Positions 62,489 through 64,000 of a stretch of 64,000 nucleotides of DNA are shown here, in pieces. Made by a program: the position numbers and the translations under genes. The DNA comes from Oligoflexia bacterium. GTDB lineage: Bacteria; Bdellovibrionota; UBA1018. The DNA is taken from the NCBI GenBank assembly GCA_031292385.1, contig JARLHE010000024.1, positions 1-64,000 on the forward strand, written 5' to 3'. Under the pieces are notes generated by a model, which was not told where the DNA came from, searched no databases, and saw only the letters and a program-made list of their open reading frames with translations. The number at the start of each line of letters is the position of its first letter. Position 1 is the first letter of the stretch.

Positions 62489-64000
62489 TCACTTGTCTGA
62501 GACATAATGGGCACGGCTAGCGGGTCGGGGCGCGGTCCACTGATGCAGGATTTCCGAAAGTTTTTCCTTTTTAACCGGCTTTGAAAGATAGGCGTCCATT
62601 CCGGAGCGCAGGCACTTCTCTTCGTCCTCTTTCATCGAGTTCGCCGTGAGAGCGATGATCGGAATGTGCCGTTTCGTCTGTTGCTCGATTTTCCTGATCG
62701 CGGCGGTCGCTTCGTAGCCATCCATTTCCGGCATCTGGCAATCCATGAGAATAAGATCGTATCGGCCTTTTGCTATCGATTCCAGCACCTCGAGCCCGTT
62801 CGTCACCGCGTTGGCCGAATATCCGAGTTTCTTCAGCATCGCGACCGTGAGCATTTGATTGACGTCGTTGTCCTCGGCAACCAGGACCCGAATGTTCGGA
62901 TCGGGTGTCAGGCTGGATGGGGGCGTCAGCGGCACCAATGGGCCTTCGGTTGCGGAGCGAGAAGGCAGCAACGGAAAGGTGAGCCAAAAGGTCGATCCTT
63001 CGCCTTTCTGGCTTTCGAAGCCGATTTCCCCATCCATCAGCTCGACCAAGCGCTTGCAGATCGACAGACCGAGCCCGGTGCCGCCAAATTTTCGCGCATT
63101 GGTTTCGTCGCCTTGGGTAAAGGGCTGAAACAGGATTTTCCGCAATTCATCGGGTATTCCGATGCCGGTGTCCTGAACGCTGCATTTAACCATCGTCTGT
63201 CCGGAGGCGGATCTTTCGAGACCGAGTCGCGTGATGATCGATCCGGATTGCGTGAATTTGATCGCATTGCCGATCAGGTTCAGCAGCACCTGCCCGATTC
63301 TTCCCGGGTCGCCTTGAATGCGGGAAGGGACGCTCGGGTCGATCAGCGTCGTGAGCGAGAGTCCCTTTTCCTTGGCGCGGTTCGCGAGCAGATTGATTTC
63401 GTTCTCGACGGTCGAAACGGGGCTGAAATCAATGAGCTCGATCGTCATCTTACCCGCCTCGATCTTGGAGTAATCGAGAATATCGTTGATGATCATGAGC
63501 AGGCCGGATCCGGAGCTTTGAATGGTTTTGGCGTATTTCTTCTGCTCCTCGTTCAGCGAGGTTTCTATCAGCAGGTCGGTGATGCCGATAATCCCGTTCA
63601 GAGGCGTTCGAATTTCATGGCTCATGTTCGCCAGGAAGGCCGATTTGGCGCGGGCGATTCGGATGGCCGCCTCCCTGGCCTGTTCCAAGGCGATGCGGGC
63701 CTGGATCTTTTCGGTGATGTCGATGGCGACGCCCAAGTAGCCGGTGATCTCGTTTTGAGTACCCCGCAGGGGCGTGACGGTGATGGAGATCGGGAAGAGG
63801 CTGCCGTCCTTCCTGACGTAAGCGCACTCCCTTTCCTCGATGATGCCGCGCTTCGCCTTCGCGATCAAGGCACTGAAGTCGGGCGGGATTTCCTCTCCGA
63901 GCTGGCCGGAGGCTTCTTCGGCGAGCGCTTTTACTTCGAGCGGGTCGTGGAAGAGCATGGGGTTGTGGATTCCGATCACTTCTTCCGGGCGATATCCGAG
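62489..64000 (-). CDS. hybrid sensor histidine kinase (PAS-HisKA-HATPase-receiver), N terminus outside window
   Basis: The visible part begins in a PAS domain (LGYRPEEVIGIHNPMLFHDPLEVKA, FPISITVTPLRGTQNEITGYLGVAIDITE). Then come the phosphoacceptor FLANMSHEIRTPLNGIIG, the N box (LLNLIGNAIKFT), G boxes (DTGIGIP, GGTGLGLSICKRL) and a C-terminal receiver (VLVAEDNDVNQ, phospho-Asp in LILMDCQMPEMDG, Lys in SKPVKK). All catalytic residues are present. The frame is open to the window end, so more PAS or membrane sensing domains probably lie upstream. Hybrid kinases usually need a separate phosphotransfer protein, not seen here. Confidence 0.95.
   Translation of the reverse strand, partial: LGYRPEEVIGIHNPMLFHDPLEVKALAEEASGQLGEEIPPDFSALIAKAKRGIIEERECAYVRKDGSLFPISITVTPLRGTQNEITGYLGVAIDITEKIQARIALEQAREAAIRIARAKSAFLANMSHEIRTPLNGIIGITDLLIETSLNEEQKKYAKTIQSSGSGLLMIINDILDYSKIEAGKMTIELIDFSPVSTVENEINLLANRAKEKGLSLTTLIDPSVPSRIQGDPGRIGQVLLNLIGNAIKFTQSGSIITRLGLERSASGQTMVKCSVQDTGIGIPDELRKILFQPFTQGDETNARKFGGTGLGLSICKRLVELMDGEIGFESQKGEGSTFWLTFPLLPSRSATEGPLVPLTPPSSLTPDPNIRVLVAEDNDVNQMLTVAMLKKLGYSANAVTNGLEVLESIAKGRYDLILMDCQMPEMDGYEATAAIRKIEQQTKRHIPIIALTANSMKEDEEKCLRSGMDAYLSKPVKKEKLSEILHQWTAPRPASRAHYVSDK

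Overview
The window looks like chromosomal DNA of a Gram-negative bacterium with an outer membrane. Evidence is the lipoproteins with lipoboxes, outer-membrane beta-barrels, many c-type cytochromes, system II cytochrome c maturation, TatA and an ABC-type polysaccharide exporter. Gene content and organisation fit a deltaproteobacterial or Bdellovibrionota-like lineage, but no marker here fixes the taxon, so this is inference. Most of the window is GC-rich. The first ~12.7 kb is visibly AT-richer, as is usual for surface-polysaccharide loci that move between strains.

Layout. (1) 1-14.3 kb: a surface polysaccharide locus with a GT11 fucosyl/colitosyltransferase, several GT2 glycosyltransferases, Gmd, a ColD-like PLP enzyme with His in place of the PLP lysine, an Fcl/ColC-like reductase and a Wzm/Wzt exporter. 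It also holds two broken genes: a frameshifted FkbM methyltransferase and a second Wzt fragment. (2) 14.3-22.4 kb: housekeeping genes (slyD-valS-thiamine pyrophosphokinase, plsB-like-gpsA, tatA-hpt) after a coiled-coil ORF flanked by two palindromes. (3) 22.3-27 kb: a cluster of exported proteins of unknown role, including two paralogues around an RDD membrane protein and a transglutaminase-like lipoprotein. (4) 27-33.7 kb: tRNA-Pro, then a segment bounded by a 35-bp repeat. It holds a TRIC channel, an internally deleted M20 peptidase, an exported S53 peptidase, an exported papain-like protein and a 12-repeat NHL lipoprotein. (5) 33.9-39.4 kb: quinone oxidoreductase, acyl-CoA synthetase, TMEM175-like channel, di-haem peroxidase and ChrA.

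(6) 39.3-57.7 kb is the most striking part, a dense extracellular electron transfer region. One arm has an outer-membrane barrel coupled to a 33-motif multihaem cytochrome, a separately promoted 28-haem lipoprotein and a TlpA-type thioredoxin. The barrel operon is divergent from resB-ccsA. The second arm is a compact set on the minus strand: YceI, a monohaem cytochrome fused to a porin-like barrel, a monohaem lipoprotein, a second fused cytochrome-porin, an Fe-S/FAD pyridine-nucleotide-type oxidoreductase and a di-haem cytochrome b. Together these could carry electrons between the outside of the cell and the inner-membrane or NAD(P)H pool. The 33-motif cytochrome gene has an in-frame TGA exactly at the second Cys codon of its twelfth CXXCH motif.

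(7) 57.7-64 kb: a LysR regulator and an MFS exporter that meet at an apparent deletion junction, a multicopper oxidase coupled to an exported HExxE protein, and a hybrid sensor kinase that runs off the window.

Several genes are broken (frameshift, in-frame deletion, 5' truncations, nonsense codon). Either the genome is accumulating lesions, or this assembly contains errors. Read-level checks would separate these.
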